64,000 nt of DNA. Origin: Geosiphon pyriformis. Its lineage: Eukaryota > Glomeromycota > Glomeromycetes > Archaeosporales > Geosiphonaceae. Position 1 is the first letter of the stretch; every line of letters begins with the position of its first letter. Below, in pieces: positions 1-11,542 of this stretch. The stretch lies in the NCBI GenBank assembly GCA_016748015.1, contig JAAOMT010000135.1:699326-763325 (forward strand). The letters are read 5' to 3'. The notes beneath the pieces are model-generated. The model was not told the DNA's origin, searched no databases, and saw only the letters and a list, made by a program, of their open reading frames with translations. Made by a program: the position numbers and the translations under genes.

Positions 1-536
1 ATAAATCACTAGCAGCAATTTTCCTATTTGAATTCAAGAAACCATCACAAACACTATTGTTCAGTGGAGTTGTGCTTGAAGAAAAACCCATTACTGCCAT
101 GTACACTAATGCTAAAGTCAATGGTCAGGCCATAAAACTGATCTTAGATAGTGGTTTCAGTAGGCAGTATTATTATATAACAACTTATGGACCAATTAAG
201 TTACTGAGTTGATTGCACTATTAGCACCAGAATCATAATAGCCAATAAAGCAACCAAAACTCTAATTGGTAAGATTGATGACTTCTCTATAGAAGTCAAT
301 GGCATCATTGTACCAATTAAAGTATTAGTTATGGAAGCCACTCAATACTAAGTATTCATTAGTAATAATTGACTGTCCAAAACAAATACAATGCTTGATT
401 GGATTATGCAAGAATTGCAACTCAGTCAGAATGGACAATACACATAAATACTAGCAATGTGTAGTCATTTTAAACCAGTAACAATGCATCAGCACCACTC
501 ATCAAGTTCAATAATAAAGAAAAAAAACCTACTTGA
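1..536 (+). pseudogene. E0 retropepsin-like protease fragment
   Basis: The frame running through 138 reads LILDSGF, the Asp-Ser-Gly active site of a retroviral-type aspartic protease. It is preceded by the K-P-I-T-A-M-Y-T motif seen in every copy in this window. A small insertion just after the active site shifts the frame, and further stops follow. The segment downstream encodes the flap and C-terminal strands. The gene is cut at 536, where E1 inserted, and its sequence resumes at 11933. Confidence 0.8.
533..536 (+). repeat. Left target duplication TTGA of E1
   Basis: TTGA precedes the TGTTA of the E1 5' LTR and is repeated at 11933-11936 after the 3' LTR. Removing E1 plus one copy restores an uninterrupted E0 sequence that aligns with E3 near 36856. 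Confidence 0.85.
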
Positions 537-636
537 TGTTATCTGAGTAGAAAAACCAAAAAGCTATGGAAAAGCGTAACAAAGAAACATGACAAGAAAA
601 ACGTGGTACAACTCAAAGTAACACAGAACAAACATG

Positions 637-831
637 AGCAATAGCTAGCAATAACAAGCAATAGCTAGCAATAATAAGCAATAGCTAACAATAACAAACA
701 ATAACTAGCAATAATAAGCAATAGCTAGCAATAACAAGCTAGCAATAATAAGCAATAGCTAGTAATAATGAGCAATAGCTAGCAATAATGAGCAATAGCT
801 AGCAATAACAAACAATAGCTAGCAATAGTAA
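637..831 (+). repeat. Minisatellite in E1 U3, 20-bp unit, about 10 copies
   Basis: The unit is approximately AGCAATAGCTAGCAATAAYA, built of two related 10-bp halves, with scattered transitions between copies. The equivalent array in the 3' LTR (10891-11030) has about 7 copies. The array lies upstream of the TATA-like box, where U3 enhancers are expected; that role is inference. Confidence 0.85.
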
Positions 832-864
832 AGCAATTGAAAGCAATCCTGTAAAACCAAAAGA

Positions 865-874
865 ATATATAAAA
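865..874 (+). promoter_or_regulatory. TATA-like box in E1 5' LTR
   Basis: TATATAAAAG. The same box occurs at about 5258-5267 in the solo LTR and as TGTATAAAAG at 11067-11076 in the 3' LTR. Position and conservation across three LTRs suggest the RNA polymerase II promoter; the start site is not determined. Confidence 0.5.
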
Positions 875-1149
875 GCAAATAGTTGTAAAAATTGAAAAGA
901 CAGTTAGTTAGCAATCAATTTTACTTTGTATTATATTTATTATATATCCATAGTCTGAAATACAATAATTATCAAAACAAAAAATTCCAATTTGCCAATT
1001 TATATTTTCCAATTTTACGGATTTTAATTGAAATTAAAATCAGTATTTCCTACCTTTTGTTCTGGAACAGATGCCATTAGCATAAACACTTCGAATTTTT
1101 AACAATTTGGACCAATTGCTTTTGATCATGATGATTGATAGGAACTAAT

Positions 1150-1194
<45 letters not shown>

Positions 1195-1214
1195 NNNNNN
1201 NNNNNNNNNNNNNN
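1195..1214. other. Assembly gap (20 N) inside LTR poly-T
   Basis: Runs of T flank the N stretch. The homologous gap in the 3' LTR is at 11413-11475. Homopolymer length here is not reliable. Confidence 0.99.
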
Positions 1215-1652
1215 GTTATACTTTTATTTTTTTTTTTTTTTTTTTTTTTTCTTTTCTCTCTTCTTTTGTTTGAAGTGGCAACATAAAAAAATTGACTGTC
1301 TTGAAATAAACTTCGTGATAGCCTGGTAAAAAAGAGAAGCTCCTTCTAAGTTTTGAATATTAACATTATCTTAATAGCTTATTAGAAGGATGAAAAAACA
1401 ACACTGGACCCTAATGACTGTGCTCATTAGTGTAGAGAAGAAAGCTTACATTTGTGAAAAATGTTGTACTTGATGAAAAACAAACTCTGTGTCTTATAAC
1501 CAAAGAACTCAAATGGGTAAATTCATATCCAAGAATAAATTTTTAGAGACTAATAACACTAATATGGTAGAAAAAGCAGACAACCTTGAAAGATAACCCA
1601 AAAATAGAGCACCAAATGTTACCACCATATCTCACCAAGTTTACCCATAACA

Positions 1653-1672
1653 TTTGGTGAGGTTATAAATCA
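1653..1672 (+). promoter_or_regulatory. Candidate primer-binding site of E1
   Basis: TTTGGTGAGG follows the LTR directly. TGG complements the CCA end of a tRNA. The equivalent sites begin TTTGGTGCTT in E3 and TTTGGTGCTC in E2. I cannot name the tRNA. Confidence 0.5.
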
Positions 1673-1699
1673 ACAAAAACAGAGCACTCCAGAAATACA

Positions 1700-4600
1700 C
1701 AAAAGTGGTGACTATTGGAACAATAGGAAAAGACTATTTCTCATATAGAAAAGCATTATTTTAATACTTTCGAAAAGATTTAGAAATACCAGCAGAAACC
1801 ACCATTGCAGAAAGTGATTTTTGTAACTATATCAATGCAAAAATCAACTGCTTGTTAAGCTACACAACTAATACAGAAAGACTTGGAAAACAAATCCATC
1901 AAAGTTTACTAAGGTACTCAACAACTACCACTATTTGAGCAATTACTGAAACTCTATGCATAGTCAATATGGATATTAAACACTACATAACAAAACAATT
2001 CTCTCAGGTACAACCACCAGTAGAATCCAATTCGGAGAAATATGAGAATGGATCCAATAATTCCACAACTGCCCAAGACAAGTTCATGGTCAACAAGAAA
2101 CCAAGGTTCTTTTCCCTAACAACTCTATCATATTATCAGACACTCCAAAGTAGAATTGTATTCAATCCACCCCTAGAAATCTAGTCAAAAACACCATGAA
2201 CTCCTGGAAATCCACACTCTTGGAGTCAACACAGTTGGACCAAATCACTAGGAAAATATGGATCACTGTTTGAAAATCTTACCCCAATAGCTGGTCAAAC
2301 AGAAAGAAACATGTCAACTTGAGAACAACCACTAACACAAAATCCAACAGAATTAGCATCTCTCTTGATGGAAGGAACAGCTATCTTACAACCTATTGGT
2401 TTTAGTGACAAAGAGAAACAACCAGCATTAGCATCCAGAGAACACTTGAATATGCAGACACCAATCCTCTTAAACATAACTAGTAACAACTTACTCATTA
2501 ACCAAATTATGGCTTACTGGGATATTGCTAAATTGAAGAAATTCTCTGGTGAAGAAGATAATGCATATTCTTAGATCATAGATGCCAAAAAAACAATTAC
2601 TATTAATGGTTGGGACGATAATTGCACAATTCAGGCACTGCTGTTCTTTCTGACTAGAACTGCCAATTTATGGTACCAGAGTCTTGCAGAGAAGCCTACC
2701 TCTTTTACAGAGTTTAAACTTGTATTTTTGCAATACTTTTGTGACCCTAATACACTCATTTGATTGCAAAATCAATTTAATATAATAAAACAAAACAATT
2801 ATAAAGCAGTAACTACTTATTTCAGAAGATTCAATCAGGTTCTTTAACAAATTCTAGCCATTGAGCAGAATTATTATATCATCACACAAGTCCTCAATCA
2901 ATTTATTAAAAAACTAAGAAGCAGCTTCCTAAAATCTGTATGATCTTGTTATTCAACAAACTTACAAAAAGCAGTTATTTTCGCTTGTGATTTTGAGTTC
3001 ACAGAACAAGAAGCAAACCATACCCAAACAGTTAACTTAGCCATTAATAGAATCTTTAACATTGACACAAAGATAATCCAGTTAAGTGAGAAATTAACTC
3101 AGAAAATTGAAGGATTCTTAACTGGAACTGCAGGAACTTACCAACCACTACAATGGAGAGAAAATAATAACAACAGCAGATACTTACAGCAACAAAACCA
3201 TTAGCAACAGCAACAACCTTGGAGATTCAATTTTCACAACTGTTACTACTGCCAGAAATTTGAACACATTGCCTGTAACTGCAAAAAAAAAATAATAGAC
3301 CAAAATCAAAAAAACCAATACCAGCAACCAAGATATTAGCAAAACATGGTATCTCAATATTCTATCCCTTAAAATCAACTACCCTAGTATGCACAACAAG
3401 TCTCATACACCCAACCACCACTCCAGAATTATTATCAACTACCACCAATTACACAAGCAATCCCTCACTATTAAACTCTTCTTTTCAGCCAATCCAGACC
3501 TCAAGTTATAAACTATAATCAAAGATGAAGAAATCTCAACAACAATTAGGTGCAAACCAATAGTAGACCAATCCAATCAATCTCTCACAGTCCTGTCCAA
3601 TTGTGACCAACACCAACTGGATATCTAAATCAAGCTTCCTATCTTAATTTTATGGAAAACCAAGATGTAAATAAATCTACACTTATAGAAGAGAAAAATG
3701 TAGAACAAATTTCCCAATCTTCTAAGCAAACAAAAAGCAATATCCCACCAGTTACTATTACCGAGAACACCACCCTAGCCATCATATTTTTTTTTGACAT
3801 TAATAATTTGAACACCGATAGTCTTTTTAGTGAAGCAGCCATCAAGCAAGATAAACCAATAATGGTCTTATATACTAATGCCAAAGTTGGAGAAATAGAT
3901 ATTAAATTAATCCTGAATAGCAGATCAGCCAGTAGCATAATCATAAAGCAGCTCATAGACCAATTAAGTCATTGAGTAGACCATGCTGCTACCACCTGGA
4001 TTATTACAGCGGATGAAAACACAAAAACCCCAATAAGAAAAATTGACAAATTTTCCTTCAAGATTAATAAAATCCAGATCCCTACCAAAGTACTTGTTAT
4101 GGAAGCTACTTAATATCAAGCTCTGATAGAAAATGATTGGTTGTTAAAAGCCAATGCTACTCTTAACTGAAACACCCAAAAACTTTAACTTATGTTCAAT
4201 GGACAGCATGCCCAAGTTCTGGCTATATGCAGACACTTTAAAACCCAACATACTGAGAAACTCCTTATTGAATTTAAAGACATGTCACTACCACCAACCA
4301 TCAAAATCTATCAGGTTTCATGGGCAGACAATTATCGAACTGAATTACTCCTACCATCAATCTGGAAAGAAAAAGGAAAAGGCAGAGCCAAAGAAAAACT
4401 CCAATCATCATTACTAGGATATGTAACCTTAGACCAAAGAAATCTATTTTACCAACCTCCAAGACTAATATGTGTTGATTGTGGAAAGAAGCTATCTACT
4501 ATGGGTACATGTATCAGAAACAACAAAAAATGGCCTACTGTTACCAAATACTACTGCAAACTTTGTTTACTGAAAAAATTTGGATGACCAAAACAACAAG

Positions 4601-4895
4601 GCAAGGGGGACAACACACTGTGCCTTGCATGTAGTGAAATTTTGTCTGATGAAGAACTCTGGAATAATGTGCCTAGCAGAAGAGAAACATGTGACAAGAC
4701 TTGTTAATATACTATATTAATCAATAATTGGGTACAAAAGGAAATCTCTATCAAGGATGCTTGGAAACAAGCACTCAATAGGCTGGACAGTTATCCACAC
4801 AATGATCATGAAATCTGGAGAATAGCAAGTGCCAAAGCCAAAAGCGTTATGACTGAAAAAATATGAAAAACCAAAGACAACCCTTAGATATCCAA
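1700..4895 (+). pseudogene. E1 Gag, protease and first zinc module (degraded)
   Basis: One frame, with many TAA/TAG/TGA interruptions, carries these parts in order. The capsid region at about 2490-2960 starts at LKKFSGEED and continues through the WYQSL motif. A CCHC knuckle CYYCQKFEHIACNC lies near 3241-3282, followed by a Gln/Tyr/Pro-rich linker. The protease core is at 3770-4160. The first cysteine-rich module has CVDCGKKL at about 4470, YYCKLC at about 4550 and CLAC at about 4624. The protease active site reads NSR instead of DSG, so the catalytic Asp is lost (GAT to AAT). Gag and Pol share a frame with no sign of a Gag-Pol frameshift. The N-terminal start is not recognisable. Confidence 0.75.
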
Positions 4896-5976
4896 TATTA
4901 TCCAAGTAGAAAAACTGATCCAAAGTTATGAAAAAACATGACCAAAATGTGACCAAAATGTGACATAACACAGAATAGCACTCAATAACATTGGATAATG
5001 CATTATAATGTAGGATAATGTGTTATAATGCAGAATGATACAGAATAGCACACAATAATGTTGGATAAATGTGTTATAACATAGGATAATATGTTATAAT
5101 ACAGGATAACACAAAATAATATGTAATAATGTCAGATAACGTGTTATAACATAGGATAACTAGTGATAACATAGAAAAATGAAGCAATAACAGAAATAGC
5201 AAAGTAATAGCTAGTGATAGTGAAACAATTGAAAGCAATTCTATAAAACCAAAAAAATATATAAAAGCAAGTAGTTGTAGAAGTTATAAAAAAGACAGAT
5301 AGATACGAATCTCTAGACAAAAATCAAATATCCATACCTCTTCATCATTTATTGTCTTCCCTATTTCATCTTCTGAAATAAACCAATTATTAAAGAATTC
5401 AGAATCATGAATTCATGTTCTTGAACTTCATGGAATTTATGTGAATTAACCCTTGTCTTATATCTTCATTCTAGGACAGATGCTCTTAGCATAACTGCTT
5501 TGAACTATTAATAATTTGGACCAATTGCTCTTGATCACAGTAATTGATGATATTAATTTATCTTTTTTTTCTTTTTTTTTCTTATTTTTTTGTGGAATGG
5601 CAACATAGTAAAATCAACTGTCTGGGAATAGACTTCGTGATAGTCTGGTAAAAGAAGGAAGCTCCTCCTAAGTTTTGAATATTAACATTATCTTGTTAGC
5701 TTACCAGAAGGGCGAAAAGACAACACCAAACCCTAATGACTGCACTTGTTAGCTTGGAGAGGAAAGCTTACATTTACGGAAAATATTGCAATTGATGAAA
5801 GACAAACTTTGTGTTTTATAACTAAAGAACTCAACAAATAAAATCACATTCAGAAATAGACCTTCAGAAACTGATAATCAAGACTGAGCCAACAGAATTA
5901 TGTGGAAGACGCATCATCAATAATTAAGAGCACTAAATGTTACCATTTCTCATACCTACCAAGTTTACCCATAACA
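4896..5976 (+). repeat. Solo LTR of the E1 family inside E1
   Basis: Begins TATTATCCAAGTAG (TGTTACCCAAGTAG in the E1 3' LTR) and ends CCATAACA. It shares the TATA-like box, the poly-T and the 3' half with the E1 LTRs. E1 coding sequence resumes in frame-equivalent order after it. Flanks are CCAA and CTGA, which fit a CCGA duplication whose two copies decayed differently at the CpG. It was probably produced by LTR-LTR recombination of a complete element. Confidence 0.85.
4965..5170 (+). repeat. Solo-LTR U3 tandem repeat, unit differs from E1
   Basis: Degenerate repeats of about 20 bp around GGATAATGTGTTATAATG, occupying the same LTR position as the AGCAATAGCT array of E1. The flanking LTR sequence is homologous but the repeat unit is not obviously so. 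Confidence 0.7.
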
Positions 5977-8579
5977 CTGAATATAATAGACCCAACTACT
6001 CCATGGATGATTTCATCACAGATGACCCCAATGCATTTCAAAACTGATATCAAAAATTGGTTTCAACTCAAGAAGAGCAAAAACAGTGGTTAGTTGATTT
6101 AAATACCAAACTATGTGATCACTGCTTAATTTCTTGCTACTTCCAATACTGTGACGAGTGTGATCTCATGTTCAACTCACCTCCCAGAATCCTATACCCA
6201 ATCATTGAATTACCTGAGTCCAAGAAAGAAGAAAAATTATCCACCAGGGACATATTATTTTAAGAACCAAATCAGACTACTGAAATAGAACAATACCTTA
6301 CATATTCTGACCTCTCCAAAGAATTAGAATTAAAATGGTATAATAACAACAACAAAAGAATATGCCCAGAAAAAGCACATAAAACCAACACAGGTTTTGA
6401 CTTAAGATACTCTGGACAATTATCTATAGTTATAGTCCCACATTCTCTGGTAAAAATAGATCTCAAAATAGCATTAGAAATTCTTGTTAACACCATAATA
6501 CAAGTAGTGTTTAGATCAAGTCTTGCAAAGAAAGAAATCAACATAAAAAGAGGAATTATTGATGCCGGATATACAGGAAACATTATCATAATGCTACAGA
6601 ACAATTTAGACAAACCCTATAAGATCAAATCTTATAAAAAAATTACCCAAGCCATCTTCCTACCTTTAGTCAAAATACCCCAACTAGCTCCAGTTACTAT
6701 CTGAGAAGAATTAGGTCATACTGTCTAAGGAATTAATGGGTTTGGCTCAAGTAAAAAAGGGAATATAATGGTCAATTTTACAGAGAAAAATAGTGACCAG
6801 GTAAAACTTATCTATACTGACACCATCATTTCCATCCCTTCTTATTGGCAATACATTCTTAAAGTCAATTAAAGGATTCAGAATCAAGCACTAGTCTTTG
6901 AGACCAATCTCAAGATTTGCTTGTTAGCTGATGTCACTAATCTGTACTTACCAGCCAAAGCTCATAAACACTTCAAAATTCTCATCCACAATCCGACTGA
7001 AAACATTATCAAAATTTCTGAGGAAATCTTTGTTGGTTCCATATCTTCAGATATTCAGAATTCTGAAAAACCCCAGCCCATTCCAGATTTTGCTCAATTG
7101 TTTTTGTTCCGTAATATTATCTCACAAGTATAGAACCTGCCAAAAGAAAATTATCTGTTTACACTAGAAGAAATCAATAAACTTAATTTGGGAAACCTAA
7201 GCACTTTACAGCAAATACAACTTAAAATTCTATTGAACCAATATGCCAATGTCTTTGTTAGCAAAAATGAGTTCAGATGTATCAACATCATAAAACACCA
7301 GATTGACACTGAAGATGCTTGACCTATTAAGTAGCAAGCTTACCAAGTACCCCCATCTGATGATAATCTGATTAAGCAGGAAGTATAACAAATGCTTAAC
7401 AATAGACTGATTAAAAAATCATTAAGCTCTTGGTCCTCTCCAGTGGTTTTAGTCACAAAAAAAAATAGAAAAGTACAATTCTGTGTGGATTACTAGAAAT
7501 TAAATAGCATTACCCGAGGAGATAGCTATCTTACTCTTCTTATTCAAGAAATCCTAAACAACTTAAGAAAGAAGAAATAGTTCTCATTATTAGATCTAAC
7601 CAGTAAATATTGGCAAGTCGAAATGGACCTGAAAGACAAAGAGAAAACAGCATTCACCATCCAAGACAGAAATTTTAAATTCAACATAATGCCTTTCAGA
7701 CTGTGCAATACTCCCACTACCTTTCAATGTCTCATGAATGTTGTGTATAAAGAAATCTTGTAGAAATCAGTCATAATATACTTGAATAACACAAATGTCT
7801 TCTTGGAAACATTCGACAAATATTTGCTCTATTTACAACAAGTTTTTGAATGCCTTCAAAATGCCAGATTGAAACTCAACCCTAATAAATGCTTTTTCAG
7901 AAAAACTGAACTGAAATTCTTAGGACATGTGATCAGCAAAGATGAAATAAAACCTGACCCAAACAAAATCCAAAAGGTCAAAGATTTTCCAGCCCCAATC
8001 AACTTACAAGAGCTATGAGGATTTTTAGGGTTGGCTAGATACTATTGCCAATTTATCAAAGGATTCTCAACTATTACAAAACTCTTTTATCACTTGTTGT
8101 CCAAATATGTGCCATATCTGTAGAAGAAAGAGCAACAAAAGACCTTTGACTATCTTAAACAGCAATTAATCACATCTCTAATACTAATCTATCCCAACTT
8201 CACCAAACAATTTATTGTTACTACAGATGCATCAAAAAATGCACTAAAAGCTGTATTATCCCAAATAAAACCAGACAGAAGAAAATATCCAATTACCTAT
8301 GCCAGTCACAGTACCAATTCAGCAGAAAAAATATATAGTACAACAGATTTGGAATGCCTCGCCATTTATTAGGCCATACAAACATAGAAACACTACCTTA
8401 GACAACCATTTGATCTATATACCAATCATAAAAGACTCATCTGGTTACTCAATAACCCACAGCTGAAAGAAAAATATGTGAGATGAAGTACTTATTTGTA
8501 ACAATTTTCACTTAAAGTTTATTACAAGGAAGGATCCAAGAACACTAATGCCAACAGTTTGTTGAGAATGCCCCAAATT
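5977..8579 (+). pseudogene. E1 second zinc module, dUTPase, reverse transcriptase, RNase H (degraded)
   Basis: The frame shared by 6057, 6507 and 7782 carries a CxxC...CxxC module (CDHC at about 6115, CDEC at about 6152). The dUTPase follows at about 6360-6720 with FDLRY, FRSSLAKK and GIIDAGYTGNI. RT is at about 7330-8010 with VDYxKLN and the catalytic box YLNN instead of YLDD. RNase H is at about 8210-8570. The frame ends at TAA 8577-8579 after RMPQI, a stop position shared by all five copies. CAA/CAG and TGG codons have become stops throughout. E1 could not produce active RT. Confidence 0.8.
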
Positions 8580-8592
8580 TAATCTTGGACCA

Positions 8593-9959
8593 ATGAATAC
8601 ACTTACTTATTAGCGATTACATTAGTACTTATTGACACTATGTTTCAAGGAGATATTATCTCAACAGAAACAAAATACCATACAGAAACAAGTACAAAGT
8701 TACTTTATTCAAAATAACCAACTCTATTATCAAAAATGACAAAACCACACCACCCCATAACAGTTGATCAAGGACAGTGAAAAAGAAGCTATATTATATA
8801 GTATGCATTCTGACCCAACTGCAGGACACTTCAACAAAGATACAACTCTGGAAAGAACAACAAATCTATACTATTGGCCTATGATGTATAAGGATATCTT
8901 CAAATATGTTCTCAATTGTGACTTATGCCAGCAAAAAGGAGAAGCCAGGATAACAGAACTACTTTGACTTATTCCAGTTGAAAATCCATTTGATAGAATT
9001 GGGATTGATTTGGTTGGTTCTTTTTCAATTACATCCAAAGAAAATTGTTACATCATGGTAGCCATAGACTACCTTATAAAATGGCCAGAAGCCAGAGCAA
9101 TCCAAGTAGCTGACACCAAAACAGTAACTGAATTCATACATCAAGATCTAATATGCAGACATGGATGTCTGAAAGAACTGTTATCAGACCAAAGAACACA
9201 TTTCATCAATATTATATTAACTGAATTGAGTCAATGTTTTGGTATAAAACAATCTCTATTATTATTATATTATCTACAAACAAATAAACTGGTAGAATGA
9301 TTTAACAGAACATTATGTGAAGCATTGGCAAAAATAAGTTATAGAAATGAACAAGAATGGGACTTATTCATACTTTCTGTACTCTTTACATATCGAACAT
9401 TAAAGCAAAATATGACACAGTTTACACCATTTAAATAAGTCTATAGAAGAAAAGCAATATTACCTATTAAATAAAAAATAGTGGCCTACCTAACAGAAAC
9501 TATCAACAAAGAAAATTTTAAAGATATCTTATACCAAAAAATGTACCAACTAATAAAAATGTTAAAAAACAATTGTAGAATAGCAGCTAACAATATTAGT
9601 AATGCTCAAGAATGACAAAAAAAAGACATGACAATCACCTACTTAAACAACTAATGGAATTTAAGATTGGAGACCAAATACTGTTATATTGTACAAAAGC
9701 AGAAAAACAATAGAGCAGAAAGTTTAACCCAAAATGAGACAGCCTATTCTACATACACAAAGCTTTAAGAAATAAAGCTTACAAATTATGATTGGAAGAC
9801 AGGATTTTAAAGAAAGTAGCTCATGGAAATTGATTAAAAATTTATCATGTGAAACAACAGTTATCATCATTAGTATATCAACTAGGAACACAATTTTCAT
9901 TAATCAGATCAGAAAATATACCATGAGATCTGGAACCAATCATTATCATTGAAACATAG
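8593..9959 (+). pseudogene. E1 integrase ORF (separate, +1 frame, degraded)
   Basis: Starts at MNTLTYQ, 13 nt after the RNase H stop and in the +1 frame relative to it. It encodes the H2C2 zinc-binding domain (AGHFNKDT ... CDLCQ, 8818-8932), then the catalytic core with DLVGS (about 9007), LLSDQRTHF (about 9180) and the Glu before FNRT (about 9295). A TGA follows that Glu and further stops and a frame slip occur after 9600. A GPY/F-like module region follows near 9730. The end is approximate. Confidence 0.75.
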
Positions 9960-10043
9960 ACAACACATAGCAAATTAAATTGGGAAATTCAAGTATATAT
10001 ATCACCCAAAAAACAACGAGAAAACAATAGAAACTTTTTCAAC

Positions 10044-10777
10044 ATGGACTTTTCAGATCAAATTCTACAACTCTTGAAACAACTGTTTGATGCAATTCAA
10101 CAATCTTCTGCTCAAATAGAAATTACAATTGATAAAAAAGAGATACAATACAGAAATAGAAGCAAGAAAGAAGTGGATGAGAGTTCAACTAGAACTAAGC
10201 TGTCCCACCCTTACAAGCAAATCTCTCTCTACGAAAAAAAAAAAAAAAGGAATACGGTATGGATAGAACCTGACACAGCTAAAAAAAAGGGGAAGGTAAC
10301 AAAAATGGAATTGTGTCAGGTGAAAATTGAGAAAATAAGAGAGAGTCTGAACAGACAAACACCAGAGCTGGTAACAAAAGAATGGACACCTGAAAATGTG
10401 AAAAAATGGAAAAAAAACTTTCACTTATCTATTGGCTATTTAAAATTGAATTACAATTAAAATTAAATAACCCATATGAAAACCTTAATTGTCGAACAAT
10501 CAACAAAGAAGCCTGCAGACAAGTAGAAGAATTCATAGAAAGAAACAACTTAAACCTATATTACAAAGCAATATACTAACTATATTCAACATTTAAACAC
10601 TGTTTAACAGTACTACTAGATAAAACTCTAAAAACTGTTACAGTCAACAACATAGAACAAATGACAAACACCCAATTTAAAGTTCTACAAAAAGCAATAC
10701 TGGGGGCAACATTTGAGTTCTTTATGGAAAACACAAACTTAGCTGAGATAGATGATTTTACAAAAGCTCAATTTTAA
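10044..10777 (+). pseudogene. E1 ORF3, unknown protein between integrase and 3' LTR
   Basis: Opens at MDFSDQILQLLKQLF and runs about 240 codons, with one frame slip near 10430 and one stop near 10578. It ends KAQF-stop just before the purine tract. It is Lys-rich in the middle. The C-terminal part (NNIEQMTNTQFKVLQKAI) matches the corresponding part of ORF3 in E0, E2, E3 and E6. I see no signal peptide, hydrophobic transmembrane segment or zinc motif. It occupies the env position but does not look like an envelope protein. Confidence 0.6.
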
Positions 10778-10791
10778 AAAGGAAGAGATAA
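10776..10791 (+). promoter_or_regulatory. E1 polypurine tract
   Basis: AAAAAGGAAGAGATAA directly precedes the 3' LTR, the expected plus-strand primer site. Similar tracts precede the 3' LTRs of E0, E3, E2 and E6. Confidence 0.75.
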
Positions 10792-11365
10792 TGTTACCCA
10801 AGTAGAAAAACCAAAAAGCTATAGAAAAATGTGACAAAAAAACATGACAAGAAAAACATAGTACAACTCGAAATAACACAGAACAAACATGAGCAATAGT
10901 TAGCAATAATAAGTAATAGCTAACAATAACAAGCAATAACTAGCAATAATAAGCAATAGTTAGTAATAATGAGCAATAGTTAGCAATAATGAGCAATAGC
11001 TAGCAATAACAAGCAATAGCTAGCAATAGTAAAACAATTGAAAGCAATCTTATAAAACCAAAAGAATGTATAAAAGCAAGTAGTTGTAAAAGTTGAAAAG
11101 ACAGTTAGTTAGCAATCAATTTTACTTTGTATTATACTTATCACATATCCATAATCTGAAATACAATAATTATCAAAACAAAAAATTCCAATTTGCCAAT
11201 TTATATTTTCTAATTTTATGAATTTTAATTAAAATTAAATCAGTATTTCCTACCTTTTATTCTGAGACAGATGCTATTAGCATAAATGCCTTAAACCTTT
11301 AATGATTTAGACCAATCACTTTTGATCATGGCAATTGATAGAAACTAATTCTTTTCTTTTTTTTT

Positions 11366-11403
<38 letters not shown>

Positions 11404-11496
11404 TTACATTGANNNNNNNNNNNNNNNNNNNNNNNNNNNNNNNNNNNNNNNNNNNNNNNNNNNNNNNNNNNNNNNTTTTTTTTTTTTTTTTTTTTT

Positions 11497-11542
<46 letters not shown>

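Larger units (their letters stand above)
537..1652 (+). repeat. E1 5' LTR
   Basis: Begins TGTTATCTGAG and ends CCATAACA. Contains a 20-bp tandem repeat (637-831), a TATATAAAAG promoter-like box at 865-874, a long poly-T with an assembly gap, and a 3' half that aligns without indels to the 3' LTR. TGTTA...TAACA forms the usual short terminal inverted repeat. Confidence 0.9.

Noticed and set aside
637-831. Regular short repeats suggestive of a CRISPR array
   Set aside because: Units abut with no unique spacers and lie inside an LTR of a eukaryotic retrotransposon. It is a minisatellite.
1135-1329. Poly-Phe open frame across the N gap
   Set aside because: Product of a T homopolymer and N bases in an LTR. 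The same artefact occurs at 11316-11609 on both strands (poly-Lys/poly-Phe).
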